This document shows positions 8,400-19,513 of a DNA stretch of 64,000 bases, one piece after another. The notes under the pieces are model-generated. The model searched no databases. It was not told the DNA's origin and saw only the letters and a program-made list of their open reading frames with translations. Position 1 is the stretch's first letter, and the number at the start of each line of letters is the position of its first letter. Both the position numbers and the translations under genes were made by a program. The stretch comes from Mycolicibacterium alvei (GTDB lineage Bacteria > Actinomycetota > Actinomycetes > Mycobacteriales > Mycobacteriaceae): NCBI RefSeq assembly GCF_010727325.1, contig NZ_AP022565.1, forward strand, positions 1,798,001 to 1,862,000, in the 5' to 3' direction.

Positions 8400-8634
8400 G
8401 GCCTTTCGACAGCTCGACAGGCACTGCGCGGACGCCCTGCCCAGCCCAGTCCAAACCGATTGCCATTCGGGGCGAATGGCCGTCGCCAACATATGCAGGC
8501 GTGATGGCGGAAATCACGTGACGCTTCGAGTTGGCCAACCTACAGAAGCAGCGAAATGCGTTGACTGCGATTAGGTCAAGTCTGAAGATTGCAGAAGCAG
8601 GCGATGGCAAAATGGGCGCAGGAACGGGGATCCG

Positions 8635-9687
8635 ATGACGCTGTACGCGATCAGTGACGGCAAGTTGGTGGAGCAGACGCCGTCGTCCTTCGAAGACCTG
8701 GCGATCCGCGAACGCGCAGATCTGCAGCGATTGCTGCGCCAGCAACCCGGCGCATTTGGTGAAGATCTGAAGATCATCGCCGAGGAGTTCGGAAGCTGGG
8801 AGGACTCTCGACGACGTATCGACCTGCTCGCGCTGGATCGGAATCGACGGCTCGTGGTCATCGAACTAAAACGCGGTGATGACGGCAGCCACATGGAACT
8901 CCAGGCGCTGCGGTATGCGGCCATGGTCGCCCCCATGACATTCGATCAGGTGGTGGAAGCCTATTCGCGTTCGCAGGATCAAAACGGCGATCCCGAAGCG
9001 GTAGACGGACTCCAGGATCTTCTCGAATTCCTCGGCCAAGAGGACGCCGACGATGTCGAGATCGCCGACGACGTCCGGATAATTCTCGCGGCACAAGGAT
9101 TCAGCCGCGAGATCACAACAACCGTCCTGTGGCTCAACGAGTTTGAGAACATGGATATTCGGTGCATGAAGCTCGTGCCCTACACCATCGGCGGCGAAAC
9201 CTACATTGACATACAACAACTGATCCCGCTTCCCGAAGCGGCGGATTATCAGATCCGCGTCCGCAACAAGGAGGCCGCGCAGAGGCGCGTAGCCGAACGT
9301 CCCGATAACCGCGATTGGACTCAGTATCAAGTGATCGTCGACGGCAAGGAACTGCAACCAATGCGAAAACGGCAGGCGGTGCGAACGATGATCAAAGAGC
9401 TCGATCGCAAAGGAGTTCCCCTCGCAGAGATCGCCGCACAGCTACCCGAGTATGGGTTGCGCGCGATCCCCGGACGAATCGACGACCAATCGGCGCTGAC
9501 CGCAGCACTGACGACGCAATACGGAGTCAGCAACCCGTCGCGCTGGTTCGTCGAGGATCCTCTCCACGACGACACCGCGACGTGGGTCGTCTACCGGATG
9601 TGGAAGGGCGGCGACACCGTGGCGGCACTGCAGAGTCTGTCCGAGGGATTTCCGGATCGTGGTGTCAGCTTCCGGGTGGCTACGTAG
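8635..9687 (+). CDS. PD-(D/E)XK nuclease-like protein (DUF91/NucS-type core)
   Basis: A 350-aa protein. RRIDLLALDRNRRLVVIELKRGD (about residues 60-82) gives the D63...E77-x-K79 pattern of PD-(D/E)XK nucleases, in the form seen in DUF91/NucS-type endonucleases, with an acidic helix (IIAEEFGSWEDS) before it. The remaining 260 residues are not recognised. Its codon usage is visibly less GC-rich than its neighbours, and it sits directly beside a tRNA-Ala gene; both are compatible with horizontal acquisition. Possible roles are DNA repair or defence, neither demonstrated. Confidence 0.6.
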   Translation: MTLYAISDGKLVEQTPSSFEDLAIRERADLQRLLRQQPGAFGEDLKIIAEEFGSWEDSRRRIDLLALDRNRRLVVIELKRGDDGSHMELQALRYAAMVAPMTFDQVVEAYSRSQDQNGDPEAVDGLQDLLEFLGQEDADDVEIADDVRIILAAQGFSREITTTVLWLNEFENMDIRCMKLVPYTIGGETYIDIQQLIPLPEAADYQIRVRNKEAAQRRVAERPDNRDWTQYQVIVDGKELQPMRKRQAVRTMIKELDRKGVPLAEIAAQLPEYGLRAIPGRIDDQSALTAALTTQYGVSNPSRWFVEDPLHDDTATWVVYRMWKGGDTVAALQSLSEGFPDRGVSFRVAT

Positions 9688-9750
9688 AACGAACTCCAAT
9701 CGGGTCATCGAGACAGCACAGGCCCCTCTTTGAGCTCGACAGCTAACACA

Positions 9751-9784
9751 AAAACCCGCCCCGACCGAAGTCAGAGCGGGTTTT
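9751..9784. terminator. Rho-independent terminator, probably bidirectional
   Basis: AAAACCCGC (9751-9759) pairs with GCGGGTTTT (9776-9784) around a 16-nt loop. A further T follows on the plus strand and As flank the other side, so it can end both the nuclease-like gene on plus and tRNA-Ala on minus. Confidence 0.8.
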
Positions 9785-9791
9785 TCAAACG

Positions 9792-9864
9792 TGGAGCTAA
9801 GGGGATTCGAACCCCTGACCCCCACACTGCCAGTGTGGTGCGCTACCAACTGCGCCATAGCCCC
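9792..9864 (-). tRNA. tRNA-Ala (anticodon GGC)
   Basis: Read on the minus strand, this is a 73-nt cloverleaf. The acceptor stem is GGGGCTA / TAGCTCC with discriminator A. The anticodon loop is CTGGCAG (anticodon GGC) on a CACAC/GTGTG stem, and the T arm is AGGGGTTCGAATCCCCT. CCA is not encoded. The terminator hairpin follows 8 nt after the 3' end. Confidence 0.95.
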
Positions 9865-9919
9865 GTTTGTCGTGCCCCACGAAGTTACACCACGGCTACC
9901 CCTGGTTCAAAATCGCTGG

Positions 9920-11179
9920 TCAGGGGACCTCGCCACCGGCCTCCGGACCGAGCGCACGGGCCGGAGTGTGCACGGCAGACGGCTGTCCGCGGGTCTCGGG
10001 AGCGAAAATCCAGCCCACTGCAGCGATCAACAGAATCACCCCGCTGATCACGAAGGCCCAGGAGAACGACAGGTACTGCGCGATCAGGCCGACCAGCAGC
10101 GAACCGCCGACCGATCCGACGTCGGCCATCATCTGGAAAGCCGCCACCGCGGTGCCGCCGCGGGCCTTGTTTCCGATGATGTCGGCGACCGCGGCCTGCT
10201 GTGGCGCGGTGAAGATGCCCGTCGAGAAACCCGCGATATAGGCGGCCACCAGAAACAGCGTCAACCCGTCGGTGAACCCGACCATCACGGTCGAGATGCC
10301 GGCCGCGGTGAGTCCGACGATCAGCAGGATTCGTCGGCCCACCCGGTCGGACAGGTAGCCGCTGGGGATCACCGCCGACACATTGCCGATGGCGAAGGTG
10401 GCCAGCGCCAGCCCAGCCATCCCGGGACCGCGGTGCAGCACGTCCACAACGAACAACGGCACCAAGGCAATTCGGAGCCCGAAGGCCGACCAACCGGTGG
10501 CGAAGTTCGACAGCAGCGCCGCCCGGTAGGCGGGATTGCGCAGCGCCGCGCGCACGGTCACCTTGGGGCCGTCGTCCGGCGCGGGCGCGGCCAGCGACGA
10601 ATGCCGCAGGCTGATGAACACCACCGCGGCCGCCACCAACAGTGCGGCACCGTAGATGAGGAACGGCGCATTCAGGCCCAGGCCGGCGGTGAGGCTGCCG
10701 AGCACCGGGCCGCCGACCGAGCCGACCAGGAACGCCGAGGAGAACATGCCGGCCACCCGGCCGCGGGCGTCTTCGGGGCTGATCCGGATCATCAGCCCGA
10801 GCGCCGAGACGAAGAACATCGTCGACCCGACACCGCCGAGCGACCGGAACAACAGCAGCTGCCAGTAGCTCTGGGCGAATGCGCACGCGCCGGTGGTGAC
10901 GGCGACGATCAGCAGGCCCCACACATAGATCCGTCGCTCCCCCAGCCGCTGGATCATCATGCCGCTCGCCGGAGCGAAACACAGCCTCATCAGCGCAAAC
11001 GCGGTGATGACGAACGTTGCGGCGCTGATGCTGACGCCGAAGTGGCGGGCATAAGCCGGCAGCACCGGCGCCACCACGCCGTAGCCCAGCGCAATGACCG
11101 CGTTGGCGACGATCAGGACCCAGACCTCGCCAGGCAGCTTCGCCTTGGTCTGGCAGTCACCTTCCGCGACAGAACTCAC
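9920..11179 (-). CDS. Major facilitator superfamily transporter
   Basis: A 419-aa, 12-transmembrane protein. [18 protein letters not shown] (about 75-92) is the loop 2-3 MFS signature and [14 protein letters not shown] is the equivalent repeat in the second half. This pattern is common in drug or metabolite exporters, but the substrate cannot be deduced. The GTG start overlaps the pgm stop as GTGA, so the gene is translationally coupled to phosphoglucomutase, a pairing that gives no obvious clue to substrate. Confidence 0.85.
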   Translation of the reverse strand: MSSVAEGDCQTKAKLPGEVWVLIVANAVIALGYGVVAPVLPAYARHFGVSISAATFVITAFALMRLCFAPASGMMIQRLGERRIYVWGLLIVAVTTGACAFAQSYWQLLLFRSLGGVGSTMFFVSALGLMIRISPEDARGRVAGMFSSAFLVGSVGGPVLGSLTAGLGLNAPFLIYGAALLVAAAVVFISLRHSSLAAPAPDDGPKVTVRAALRNPAYRAALLSNFATGWSAFGLRIALVPLFVVDVLHRGPGMAGLALATFAIGNVSAVIPSGYLSDRVGRRILLIVGLTAAGISTVMVGFTDGLTLFLVAAYIAGFSTGIFTAPQQAAVADIIGNKARGGTAVAAFQMMADVGSVGGSLLVGLIAQYLSFSWAFVISGVILLIAAVGWIFAPETRGQPSAVHTPARALGPEAGGEVP

Positions 11180-12822
11180 CCGATGACTGTATTAACCACG
11201 CGCTTCGCGGCCTCCTGCACCTCCGCCAGATGGTCGGCCCCGAGGAACGACTCGGCGTAGATCTTGTAGACGTCCTCGGTTCCTGACGGCCGGGCAGCGA
11301 ACCAGGCGTTCGCCGTCGTGACCTTCAGCCCGCCCAACGCCGCCCCGTTGCCGGGAGCGGCGGTCAGCTTGGCGGTGATCGGCTCACCGGCCAGTTCGGT
11401 GGCGCTGACCTGCTCGGGTGACAGCTTGGCCAGCCGGGCCTTCTGGTCGCGGTCGGCGGGCGCGTCGATGCGCGCATAGGTGGGCGAGCCGTAGCGTGCG
11501 GCCAGCTCGGCGTAACGCTGCGACGGCGTCGAGCCGGTGACCGCCAGGATCTCCGAGGCCAGCAGCGCCAGGATGATGCCGTCTTTGTCGGTGGTCCAGG
11601 TCGACCCGTCGGTACGCAGGAACGAGGCCCCGGCACTCTCCTCGCCGCCGAAACCGATGCCGCCGCCGATCAGTCCGTCGACGAACCATTTGAACCCGAC
11701 CGGCACCTCGACCAGCTTGCGACCCAGCCCGGCCACCACCCGGTCGATGATCGACGAGCTGACCACCGTCTTGCCCACAGCCGTCGAGCCCGGCCACTGC
11801 GGCCGGTGGGTGTAGAGGTAGTCGATCGCCACGGCCAGATAGTGGTTGGGGTTCAGCAGCCCGCCGTCCGGGGTGACGATGCCGTGCCGGTCCGAGTCGG
11901 CGTCGTTGCCGGTGGCGATCTGGTAGGTACCGGGGTTGGCGCTCATCGCCCGAAGCAGCCCAGCCATGGCATTCGGTGAGCTGCAGTCCATCCGGATCTT
12001 GCCGTCGGTGTCCAGCGTCATGAACCGCCACGTCGCGTCCACCAGCGGGTTCACCACGGTCAGGTCCAGGTTGTACCGCTCGGCGATCGCGCCCCAGTAG
12101 TCCACGCTGGCACCACCGAGTGGGTCGGCTCCGATGCGAATGCCCGCAGCCCGGATCGCGGGCAGGTCCACCACATTGGCCAGATCCGCGACGTAGGCAT
12201 CGAGATAGTCGTGGCGCTGGGCCATCTGCAACGCGCGCGCCAGCGGCATGCGTTTCACGTCCCGGTATCCGTCACGCAGGATCTCGTTGGCGCGCTTGGC
12301 AATCCACCCGGTGGCGGCGGTGTCGGCGGGTCCGCCGTTGGGCGGGTTGTATTTGAAGCCGCCGTCGCGCGGCGGGTTGTGAGACGGGGTCACCACGATG
12401 CCGTCGGCAAGATCAGAATCGCGGCCGCGGTTGAAGGTCAGGATGGCGTGGCTGATCGCCGGCGTGGGCGTGTAGCGGTCCGATGCGTCCACAACGGCTA
12501 CGACATCGTTGGCGGCCAACACCTCCAGCGCCGACGCCCACGCCGGTTCCGACAGCGCATGGGTGTCGCGACCGAGGAACAGCGGACCGGTGGTGCCCTG
12601 CGCGTCCCGGTATTCGACGATGGCCTGGGTGGCGGCCAGGATATGACCTTCGTTGAACGCGGTGTCCAAACTGGAACCGCGATGCCCAGACGTGCCGAAC
12701 ACCACCTGCTGCGCAATGTCCTCGGGATCGGGCCGCCGGGTGTAGTACGCGGTCACCACCTCGGCGACGTCGATCAGATCCTCGGGTTGAGCCGGTTGCC
12801 CGGCACGCGGATTGGCAGCCAT
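11176..12822 (-). CDS. pgm: Phosphoglucomutase (alpha-D-glucose 1,6-bisphosphate-dependent)
   Basis: 548 aa from ATG 12820-12822, chosen over an upstream start because GGAGGGAAAG lies just before it and the length equals mycobacterial PgmA. It interconverts glucose 1-phosphate and glucose 6-phosphate, feeding glycogen, trehalose and cell-wall sugar-nucleotide synthesis. Visible motifs are FGTSGHRG (substrate loop, about 42-49), the phosphoserine loop TPSHNP with Ser147, the Mg2+ loop DADSDRHG, the sugar loop GGEESAG, and the C-terminal phosphate-binding RPSGTED. It is cytoplasmic and followed directly by the MFS gene. Confidence 0.95.
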   Translation of the reverse strand: MAANPRAGQPAQPEDLIDVAEVVTAYYTRRPDPEDIAQQVVFGTSGHRGSSLDTAFNEGHILAATQAIVEYRDAQGTTGPLFLGRDTHALSEPAWASALEVLAANDVVAVVDASDRYTPTPAISHAILTFNRGRDSDLADGIVVTPSHNPPRDGGFKYNPPNGGPADTAATGWIAKRANEILRDGYRDVKRMPLARALQMAQRHDYLDAYVADLANVVDLPAIRAAGIRIGADPLGGASVDYWGAIAERYNLDLTVVNPLVDATWRFMTLDTDGKIRMDCSSPNAMAGLLRAMSANPGTYQIATGNDADSDRHGIVTPDGGLLNPNHYLAVAIDYLYTHRPQWPGSTAVGKTVVSSSIIDRVVAGLGRKLVEVPVGFKWFVDGLIGGGIGFGGEESAGASFLRTDGSTWTTDKDGIILALLASEILAVTGSTPSQRYAELAARYGSPTYARIDAPADRDQKARLAKLSPEQVSATELAGEPITAKLTAAPGNGAALGGLKVTTANAWFAARPSGTEDVYKIYAESFLGADHLAEVQEAAKRVVNTVIG

Positions 12823-12914
12823 GGTTCCCGCTTTCCCTCCGACAATTGGCGTTCGACGGTCAGGGCAAGCCTTACACAAGTCGGTTACAAGTGGGGCCCG
12901 GCAACGTGGCTGCC

Positions 12915-13613
12915 GTGAATACACCCAGGCAACCCACCCGACTCGTCACCCTTACCGCGCGGCGCCCCGGCGATCCCGAACCCGACCTGCTCGGCATCAG
13001 CCTCGCGCACCGCGCCATGGTCACCGATGTCGGCCGCATCGCGGCATTGACCTCGGCTTTCGCGGACGGGAAGCTGGCGTGCACGCCCCGGCGCGCTCGC
13101 GCGGTCACCCGGTACGTGAACCTGTTGTGCGACTCGATCCACCATCACCACATGACCGAGGACCAGGTCCTGTGGCCGGTGATCGAAGCGACCGCAGGCG
13201 GATCCATCGATCTGACCGAGCTGACCGAGGACCACGCCGCGCTCGATCCGCGGTTGGACCGGTTGCGCGCGCTGGCGGCGGGGTTCCGGCTCAACGTCGG
13301 CGATCGCGACTCGGCGGCACCGTTGGCCGCCGCCCTCACCGAGCTGCACACACTGCTGCACGAGCACATCGCCGATGAGGAGCGCGAGATCTTCCCGGTG
13401 ATCCGGCAGTACGTGTCGGTCGACGATTGGGCCGCCGTCGAGAAGGCCGCCCAACGGGGCGGACGGATGTCGTTCGACGGGCCACGCACCGTGGCGGTGA
13501 TGACCGAGCACGAGCGCGTCGTATTGTCCGAAACCACCAGCCCGATACTGCTGGGGCTTATCACCCTGTTGTCGGTGCGCCACCGGCGATTCGACCGTCG
13601 GGTGTTCGGCTGA
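12915..13613 (+). CDS. Hemerythrin (HHE) domain protein
   Basis: 232 aa from GTG 12915-12917; an upstream in-frame start at 12846 would add an unlikely leader. A hemerythrin-like four-helix bundle is indicated by [37 protein letters not shown] and [16 protein letters not shown], giving the His/Glu set for a non-haem di-iron centre. Related mycobacterial proteins are linked to O2, NO or peroxide responses; the role here is unknown. It is divergent from pgm and overlaps the convergent SARP gene by 53 bp. Confidence 0.85.
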   Translation: MNTPRQPTRLVTLTARRPGDPEPDLLGISLAHRAMVTDVGRIAALTSAFADGKLACTPRRARAVTRYVNLLCDSIHHHHMTEDQVLWPVIEATAGGSIDLTELTEDHAALDPRLDRLRALAAGFRLNVGDRDSAAPLAAALTELHTLLHEHIADEEREIFPVIRQYVSVDDWAAVEKAAQRGGRMSFDGPRTVAVMTEHERVVLSETTSPILLGLITLLSVRHRRFDRRVFG

Positions 13614-16600
13614 GCACCCGGGCGGCGTCCGCCCCGAGTCGCTGACGGAGCGAAGCGGCATCGGCGCGGTAGCGGCGGGCCAGTTCGGCCTCACCGGTCA
13701 GTTCGGCGACAGCGGCCAGCGCCTCGTCCACCGGTCCGGTGAGCAGGGTGCCGTTGTCGAGCCCGGCCATCCGCCCCGAGTAGGGCAGCAGCTCCTCGGC
13801 CGTCGCCGTGGCGGCCGCCGCGTCGCCGATCGCCGCCGCCGCGTGCGCCCGCAGCGTCGTCACGGCCAGCCAGTAGTAGGACCGCTCCACCGGCGGGCGC
13901 TGGGCCCAGACCTGTTGTGCTTCACCGGTTCTTCCGGCGGCCAGCAACGCCAGCACCACGGCGTCGCAGACCGCCTTCGACACCAGGTTGTGAACGGCGA
14001 GCAACTCGTCGGCCAACGGAGCGAGATCGTTGCGGAACAGCGCCCCCGTCAGCCGTCCGACGAGCGCCATCAACGCGCCGTTGGGGGCGCCGTGTTCGGA
14101 CAACTGGGCGGCCGCCGCCGCATAGCGGCGCTCACCTTCGTCGGGCCGGCCCGCCAGCACCGTCAACTGCGCCTCGAACACGTCGAGCACGCCCAGAAGG
14201 TAGCCCAGCTGCCCGGTCCCGGCCCGTGCCACAGCGAGATCGACGTGTCCTAGGGCGGCGGACAGATCCGAGCGTCCTGCCGCGGAAAGGAACAGCAGCC
14301 ATTGCGCGACGGCCTCGTAGTCGACGGCACCGCACTCCTGCGCCACCACGAGCAGTTCACCGGCCATGGTTTCCCGTTCGGCGGCCAGATCGGGGCCCAG
14401 CGCGGCGAAGGCACGGGCATTGAGTGCCGCGCACATCAGCCGGCCGTGGGCGTCGGGATCCTCGGCGTGCGCGATACGCGCCAACGCGAGCGCTTCCGCG
14501 CTGGCCGCCAACGCAGCCGGCGTATCCGCCCCCTCCAACTCGGCGAACAACGTCGACAACAGTCGCGCCCGCACGGGCACCGGATGATCCCGGTCCAGCA
14601 CACCACGCAGTGGCACCACGATGTCCTGGTCGGCGGCGTCGGTGACCCGCAGCCGCCACACCAGCGGGGCATCCCACCGGGTGAGCACGCCGACCATTGA
14701 CGCGTCGTGGCCTGCGGCCAGTGCCAACGTCCGCTTCTGTTCGTCGCGTGCCGCAACCACATCGCCGGCCCGGGCCAACGCCGCGAAAAGTCCAGACCGC
14801 GCGAGAACCGTCCGCTCCGGCAGGTTCGGTTGCGGGGCCACCGGCCGGACATCAACGAGCTCCAGCATCCGAACGGTCGCGCGCCACTGTCGCACCGATT
14901 CCGCCGGAGCACCGACGGTATCGGCGTCGCGAGCGGCGGCCATCGCGAAATCAGCTGCCTCGCTTGCTGTGTCCGGTGTGGCTGCGGCCACGGCGTGATA
15001 GGCGACCGAGGAGGAATCCGCCGAACTCCCCGGCCGGCGGAGCAGCCCCAGAGCAGCAGCGTGCAACCGGGTCCGGCGCAGGATCGACATGTCGTCGTAG
15101 ATGGTGTCGCGGATCAACGCGTGGGCGAACCTGGCCCGGCCGGGCGCCGGCTCGTCGAGAAGCCCGGCCAGCACAGCCGGTTCGAGCGCGTCGAGCAGCT
15201 CTTCGGAGTTGCCCCACGCAAGGTCGCCCAGGAGGTCGAGATCCACGTCCCGACCGAGTACCGCGGCCTGGCGCAGTGCCGTGGCGGTAGGTGCGGGCAG
15301 CCGGGCCAGTCTGCGCCGCAAGACATCACGTACCCCGGCCGGAACACTGCCCTTGCCGGCCTCTACACCCTCGGCAACCATCAGCCGGGCCAGTTCCCGA
15401 ATGAACAGCGGGTTGCCACCGGTCCGCTCACGCAGGTTTCGCAGGGTATCGCCGGCCAGCGCCGAAAGACCGTACTCGGCAGCCAGTTCCGCAGTGGCCG
15501 TCTCATCGAGACCGGCCAGTTCCAGGTGGGCGGCGGCGTGATTGGCCAATGCTGCGCGGGCGGCCTCGAGCTCCGCGCCCGATTCGGACGGCCGGTACGT
15601 GCCGATGATCAGCACGCGATGGCCACCGAGCTGATCGGTCACGAACCGCAGCAGCTCCAGGGTCAGACCATCGGTACGGTGCAGATCGTCCAGCACGACC
15701 ACCAGCGGTCGGCGGGCAGACGCCTGCCCGAGGAGGCCGGCCAGCGCCTGGGCCAACCAGAACGTTCCGCCGCTGTCGGCACCCGCCGTCGCGCCCTCGT
15801 GCAACAGCGGGCCCAACGCCGTGAGCTGATCGGGTTCGCACGAGGCCACGAATTCACGGATGACCTCCGTCCACGCCCACCCCGGCGGGGCACCGTCCAC
15901 CTCGGGGCAACGTCCCGAGGCCACCGCCCAGCCGGCCGCGCGTAACCGCCCGGCGGCGGTATCGACCAGGGTGGTCTTGCCCAGGCCCACCTCACCACTC
16001 ACCCACAGCACGCGACCACCTTCGCGCTCAACCATTTCCGCGGTCTGAACGATCGCTGCCAGTTCGGCGGTCCTACCGCACGACCGTGCCGGCGTCGGCC
16101 CGACCCGCGGGATCGCCATCGACCGCGCTGCGACGGGAATCGGCTCGAGATGATCGGCCTGCTGCAGGATGTCGCGTTCCAGGTCTCGAAGCGCCCGCGC
16201 CGGTTCGAGCCCGAGATCATCGACCAGGTGATCGCGAGTGCGTCGGAGAACGTCCAGTGCTGCGGTTTGACGGCCGGTCCGGTACAGCGCGGTCGCGAGT
16301 AACCCGGCGGCGACCTCCCGGCCCGGATGGTCGCGGGCGTGTCGCTCCAGAACCCGCACGACCGTTGCGTCGCGACCCAGCACCGACTGCGTCTGCGCAA
16401 ACGATTCGGTGGTGGCCAAACGCAATTCGGCCAGCCGGGCCACTTCCGGGGCCGCCCACAGCGCGTCGGCCACCTCCGCATAGGGGTCACCCGACCACCC
16501 CCCGAGCGCATCCTCGAGCAGTCTGGCCCGCTCGGTGGGATCGGCTTCCTGCTCTGCCGCAACAACTTTCGACTCGAAGCACCACACGTCGACGGCCTCG

Positions 16601-16929
16601 GCCGGCAGTCGCAGACAGTATCCCGGGGCAGCGCTGACGATGACGCCTGCGGCGGTGCGCGGTTCGCGCCCCGGCTCGAGCACGCGACGCAGATGTGAGA
16701 TGTAGGCCTGCAGCGAGGACAGCACCTTCGGCGGTGGCTCGCCCTCCCACAGGTCGTCGATGAGCCTGTCGACCGACACCACTTCGCCGTGCGCGGACAC
16801 CAACCGAGCCAACACCGATCGCTGCCTGCGACCGCCGAGTTCCACCGGTTCGCCGGCCACCCACGCCCGGATCGGCCCCAGCGCAGCCACCCGCACCGTG
16901 GACAGTGAAGAATTCCCGGGCGCCGTCAT
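13561..16929 (-). CDS. SARP/AfsR-type regulator with AAA ATPase and helical repeat region
   Basis: A 1122-aa protein. Residues ~15-110 form an OmpR-like winged helix ([11 protein letters not shown]...[16 protein letters not shown]...[14 protein letters not shown]). Residues ~115-260 form the bacterial transcriptional activation domain (BTAD). An NTPase follows, with Walker A GEVGLGKT (312-319) and Walker [10 protein letters not shown], then a long Ala/Leu-rich TPR-like tail. This is the AfsR/DnrI/RedD architecture that often activates secondary metabolism in actinomycetes. No biosynthetic cluster adjoins it, so its target is unknown. The 48-bp gap to the divergent crcB suggests shared regulatory DNA. 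Confidence 0.9.
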   Translation of the reverse strand: MTAPGNSSLSTVRVAALGPIRAWVAGEPVELGGRRQRSVLARLVSAHGEVVSVDRLIDDLWEGEPPPKVLSSLQAYISHLRRVLEPGREPRTAAGVIVSAAPGYCLRLPAEAVDVWCFESKVVAAEQEADPTERARLLEDALGGWSGDPYAEVADALWAAPEVARLAELRLATTESFAQTQSVLGRDATVVRVLERHARDHPGREVAAGLLATALYRTGRQTAALDVLRRTRDHLVDDLGLEPARALRDLERDILQQADHLEPIPVAARSMAIPRVGPTPARSCGRTAELAAIVQTAEMVEREGGRVLWVSGEVGLGKTTLVDTAAGRLRAAGWAVASGRCPEVDGAPPGWAWTEVIREFVASCEPDQLTALGPLLHEGATAGADSGGTFWLAQALAGLLGQASARRPLVVVLDDLHRTDGLTLELLRFVTDQLGGHRVLIIGTYRPSESGAELEAARAALANHAAAHLELAGLDETATAELAAEYGLSALAGDTLRNLRERTGGNPLFIRELARLMVAEGVEAGKGSVPAGVRDVLRRRLARLPAPTATALRQAAVLGRDVDLDLLGDLAWGNSEELLDALEPAVLAGLLDEPAPGRARFAHALIRDTIYDDMSILRRTRLHAAALGLLRRPGSSADSSSVAYHAVAAATPDTASEAADFAMAAARDADTVGAPAESVRQWRATVRMLELVDVRPVAPQPNLPERTVLARSGLFAALARAGDVVAARDEQKRTLALAAGHDASMVGVLTRWDAPLVWRLRVTDAADQDIVVPLRGVLDRDHPVPVRARLLSTLFAELEGADTPAALAASAEALALARIAHAEDPDAHGRLMCAALNARAFAALGPDLAAERETMAGELLVVAQECGAVDYEAVAQWLLFLSAAGRSDLSAALGHVDLAVARAGTGQLGYLLGVLDVFEAQLTVLAGRPDEGERRYAAAAAQLSEHGAPNGALMALVGRLTGALFRNDLAPLADELLAVHNLVSKAVCDAVVLALLAAGRTGEAQQVWAQRPPVERSYYWLAVTTLRAHAAAAIGDAAAATATAEELLPYSGRMAGLDNGTLLTGPVDEALAAVAELTGEAELARRYRADAASLRQRLGADAARVLSRTPDGRIAGGAPTTG

Positions 16930-16977
16930 GGTGAGCCGACCTTAGCTGTCGGGCCGCCGACCGACATACTTTGCATC

Positions 16978-17376
16978 ATGTCCCGTCACGACCCCCGTGA
17001 ACTCGCCGCGGTGTTCGTCGGTGGCGCACTGGGCACGCTGGCCCGGGCCGTCCTGACGGTGCTCGTCGCGCCCGAACCCGGGCATTGGCCGTGGCCGACG
17101 TTCGTCGTGAACATCGTCGGCGCGTTCCTGTTGGGGTACTTCACCACACGACTGCTGGAACGGCTGCCGGTGTCCAGCTACCGGCGGCCCTTGTTGGGTA
17201 CCGGGTTATGTGGCGGGCTGACCACGTTCTCCACGATGCAGGTCGAGACGATCACGATGCTCGAGCACGGGCACTGGGCGCTGGCGGCCGGCTACACCGC
17301 GGCCAGCATCACTGCCGGCCTGCTCGCGGTGGCCGTCGCGACCGCACTCGTGCGCCGGGCCATGGTGCGCGGATGA
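16978..17376 (+). CDS. crcB: Fluoride exporter CrcB/Fluc, first subunit
   Basis: A 132-aa, four-transmembrane protein of the CrcB/Fluc fluoride channel family. [12 protein letters not shown] at the first helix, [11 protein letters not shown] at the second and [12 protein letters not shown] at the third are the family signatures; the TTFST segment lines the fluoride path. Fluc channels are antiparallel dimers, and adjacent paired genes commonly encode heterodimers. The stop overlaps the ATG of the second crcB (ATGA). The upstream region is too short to hold a fluoride riboswitch. Confidence 0.93.
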   Translation: MSRHDPRELAAVFVGGALGTLARAVLTVLVAPEPGHWPWPTFVVNIVGAFLLGYFTTRLLERLPVSSYRRPLLGTGLCGGLTTFSTMQVETITMLEHGHWALAAGYTAASITAGLLAVAVATALVRRAMVRG

Positions 17377-17750
17377 GCGCGCCGATGACCGCTCTGGTGT
17401 GGACGGGGGTGATGCTGCTCGGCGGCGCCGGCGCGGTCTGCCGGTTCCTCGTCGACCGCACAGTGTCCGCGCGGCACACCCGCGGCTTCCCGTTCGGCAC
17501 ATTGGCGGTCAACCTCACCGGCGCGTTTCTACTCGGTTTCCTCGGGGCCCTGGCCCTGGACCGGCACACCGCGCTGCTGGCCGGCACCGCATTCGTCGGC
17601 TCGTACACCACGTTCTCCACCTGGATGCTGGAAACCCACCGCCTGGGCGAAGAACGCCGGATCGGGCCCGCGGTCGGCAATGTCGTCGCCAGCGTGGCGC
17701 TCGGCCTGATCGCGGCGTGGCTGGGCATGTCGCTGGGGTGCCGACTGTGA
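17373..17750 (+). CDS. crcB: Fluoride exporter CrcB/Fluc, second subunit
   Basis: 125 aa with start ATG 17373-17375 overlapping the previous stop. It has the same four-helix design: [31 protein letters not shown] and [16 protein letters not shown]. It probably forms a heterodimeric antiparallel channel with the first CrcB to expel F-. It overlaps the downstream DUF190 gene (GTGA). Confidence 0.93.
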   Translation: MSAPMTALVWTGVMLLGGAGAVCRFLVDRTVSARHTRGFPFGTLAVNLTGAFLLGFLGALALDRHTALLAGTAFVGSYTTFSTWMLETHRLGEERRIGPAVGNVVASVALGLIAAWLGMSLGCRL

Positions 17751-18817
17751 GTACCACCGACTACCTCAAGCTCACCGCGTACTTCGGCGAGAGGCAACGC
17801 CACGAACACCGCTTCGTCGCCGACGCGCTCCTGGACCTGTACGGGGACCTCGATGTCGCGATCAGCGTGCTGCTGCGCGGGATCGCCGGCTTCGGCCCAC
17901 ATCACAGTCTGCGCACCGACGAGACACTGACCGCCTCGGAGGATCCCCCGATCGCCATCGCCGCCGTCGATGCGGCCGACAAGATCTCGGCGCTCGCCGA
18001 GCGGACCGTCGCGGTCATCCCCCGCGGCATGATCACCCTCGAACGCGCACAGCTGATCCGGCGCCAATCAGTGGCACCGACAGTCACCGAGATGTGCAAG
18101 CTGACCGTCTACGTCGGCCGTCATCGCCGCATCGCGGGGGTTCCGGCCTACCGGGCGGTGTGCGATCTGCTGCACCAGCGCGGCTTCGCCGGCGCCACAG
18201 TGTTTCTCGGGGTGGACGGCACCGCACACGGCCGGCGTCGGCGCGCCGCGTTCTTCAACCGCAACTCCGAGGTGCCACTGATGATCATCGGGCTCGGGAC
18301 CGGGGCCCAGGTCAACGCCGTGATCAGCGAGCTTTCCGGGCTGCTGGACGACCCATTGCTCACGGTCGAGCGGGCGCAACTGTGCAAGCGCGCCGGGCAC
18401 CTGCTGGCCCGCCCGGCCGAGCTGCCGGAGACCGACGCCGAGGGCCACCCGCTGTGGCAGAAGTTGATGGTGCACACCTCCGAGACCACGCACCATGACG
18501 GGGTGCCCGTTCACCGGGCCATCGTCCGGAGGCTGATGCAGACCGGCGCCTCCGGCGGTGCCACCGTGCTGCGCGCGGTGTGGGGATTCAGTGGCGCGGA
18601 AAAACCGCACGGTGACCGGATGTTTCAGCTCGGACGGCACGTACCGGTGACGACGATCGTGGTGGACACCCCGGAACGGATCGCGCGGGCCTTCGAGATC
18701 ATCGACGAACTCACCCGCGAGCACGGCGTGATCAGTGCCGAGATGGTGCCCTCGGCGACCGTCGTCGATGCCGGCCGACGCCGCGGCGGCACCGGCCTGG
18801 CGCGGTTCGATTACTGA
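17747..18817 (+). CDS. DUF190 domain protein (two tandem copies), linked to crcB
   Basis: 356 aa from GTG 17747-17749. Three similar DUF190-like units are suggested: YLKLTAYFGERQRHEHRFVADALLDL..., CKLTVYVGRHRRIAGVPAYRAVCDLLHQRGFAGATVFLGVDGT..., and LMVHTSETTHHDGVPVHRAIVRRLMQTGASGGATVLRAVWGF. The last two are clearest. DUF190 is a small ferredoxin-like fold related to PII-type proteins and recurs beside crcB, suggesting a role in fluoride sensing or modulation of the channel; this is contextual inference. It is translationally coupled to the second crcB. Confidence 0.85.
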   Translation: MSTTDYLKLTAYFGERQRHEHRFVADALLDLYGDLDVAISVLLRGIAGFGPHHSLRTDETLTASEDPPIAIAAVDAADKISALAERTVAVIPRGMITLERAQLIRRQSVAPTVTEMCKLTVYVGRHRRIAGVPAYRAVCDLLHQRGFAGATVFLGVDGTAHGRRRRAAFFNRNSEVPLMIIGLGTGAQVNAVISELSGLLDDPLLTVERAQLCKRAGHLLARPAELPETDAEGHPLWQKLMVHTSETTHHDGVPVHRAIVRRLMQTGASGGATVLRAVWGFSGAEKPHGDRMFQLGRHVPVTTIVVDTPERIARAFEIIDELTREHGVISAEMVPSATVVDAGRRRGGTGLARFDY

Positions 18818-18835
18818 CCCGGTGATGAAGCCCGA

Positions 18836-19483
18836 CTACCCGGCGGCACCGAAGGTGTCCTCGGGGGTTCGCGGCAGTGCGTAGAGGGCCATCCGCCGGT
18901 TCGACATCTGGTGCTCGCCCAGGAATTCGCATCCGGCGAACTCACATACCCGCCGCGCAGCGGTGTTCCGGTGGTCCGGGTCGAACATGATCCGCCGGCA
19001 GTTCGGGTCGAGTTCGAACACGTTGGCCACGATGCGGGGCAACAGGAGTGGGGCGATGCCACGGTTGACGAGCGCCAGATCGGCAATCGCGGCGTGGATG
19101 CCGATGTCGTGAGGATCGGCGGCGTAACGGGGCGCGATGGAATCCTTGGCCGCCCGGTACAACTCGACGTACCCGGAGGCCTTGCCGCGGAAGCTCGCGA
19201 TCAGCGGCCGCGAGTACTGGCCGTCGAGTTGAGCCTGCAGGTAACGCCGCCAGCGGTCAGGCGCCCAGTCGTACTCCCAGGCCTCCGCCAGGTGCGGAAG
19301 GTTCATCCACTCCGAGATCAACTCGGCGTCGGCGGCGTCAGCCAACCGGATGCCGTATGGCTCGGCCAGCACCGGGATGGGGGCGGCGGCGACCGCGCGC
19401 ACCTCGTCGGGGATGTCCGTCAGCTCGCGTTTGAGGACGGGGACCCCCGACAGGTCGGCCACCTCGGCATCGATATCGGTCAT
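18836..19483 (-). CDS. mbtK: Mycobactin lysine N-acyltransferase
   Basis: A 215-aa GNAT-fold protein closely resembling MbtK (Rv1347c) of M. tuberculosis: [66 protein letters not shown] and [30 protein letters not shown]. It transfers a long-chain acyl group to the lysine side chain of the mycobactin siderophore. No other mbt gene is in the window. A 16-bp palindrome lies 30 bp upstream and could be an iron-responsive operator. Confidence 0.9.
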   Translation of the reverse strand: MTDIDAEVADLSGVPVLKRELTDIPDEVRAVAAAPIPVLAEPYGIRLADAADAELISEWMNLPHLAEAWEYDWAPDRWRRYLQAQLDGQYSRPLIASFRGKASGYVELYRAAKDSIAPRYAADPHDIGIHAAIADLALVNRGIAPLLLPRIVANVFELDPNCRRIMFDPDHRNTAARRVCEFAGCEFLGEHQMSNRRMALYALPRTPEDTFGAAG

Positions 19484-19513
19484 TTGAGCGCCGATCCTAC
19501 CGTAGCGAATGAG

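Noticed and set aside
9791..11260. 489-codon plus-strand open frame
   Set aside because: It crosses the tRNA-Ala gene and runs antisense to the MFS gene; composition is Gln/Arg/His-rich without fold.
16930..16977. Fluoride riboswitch upstream of crcB
   Set aside because: Only 48 bp separate crcB from the divergent gene and no riboswitch core was recognised.
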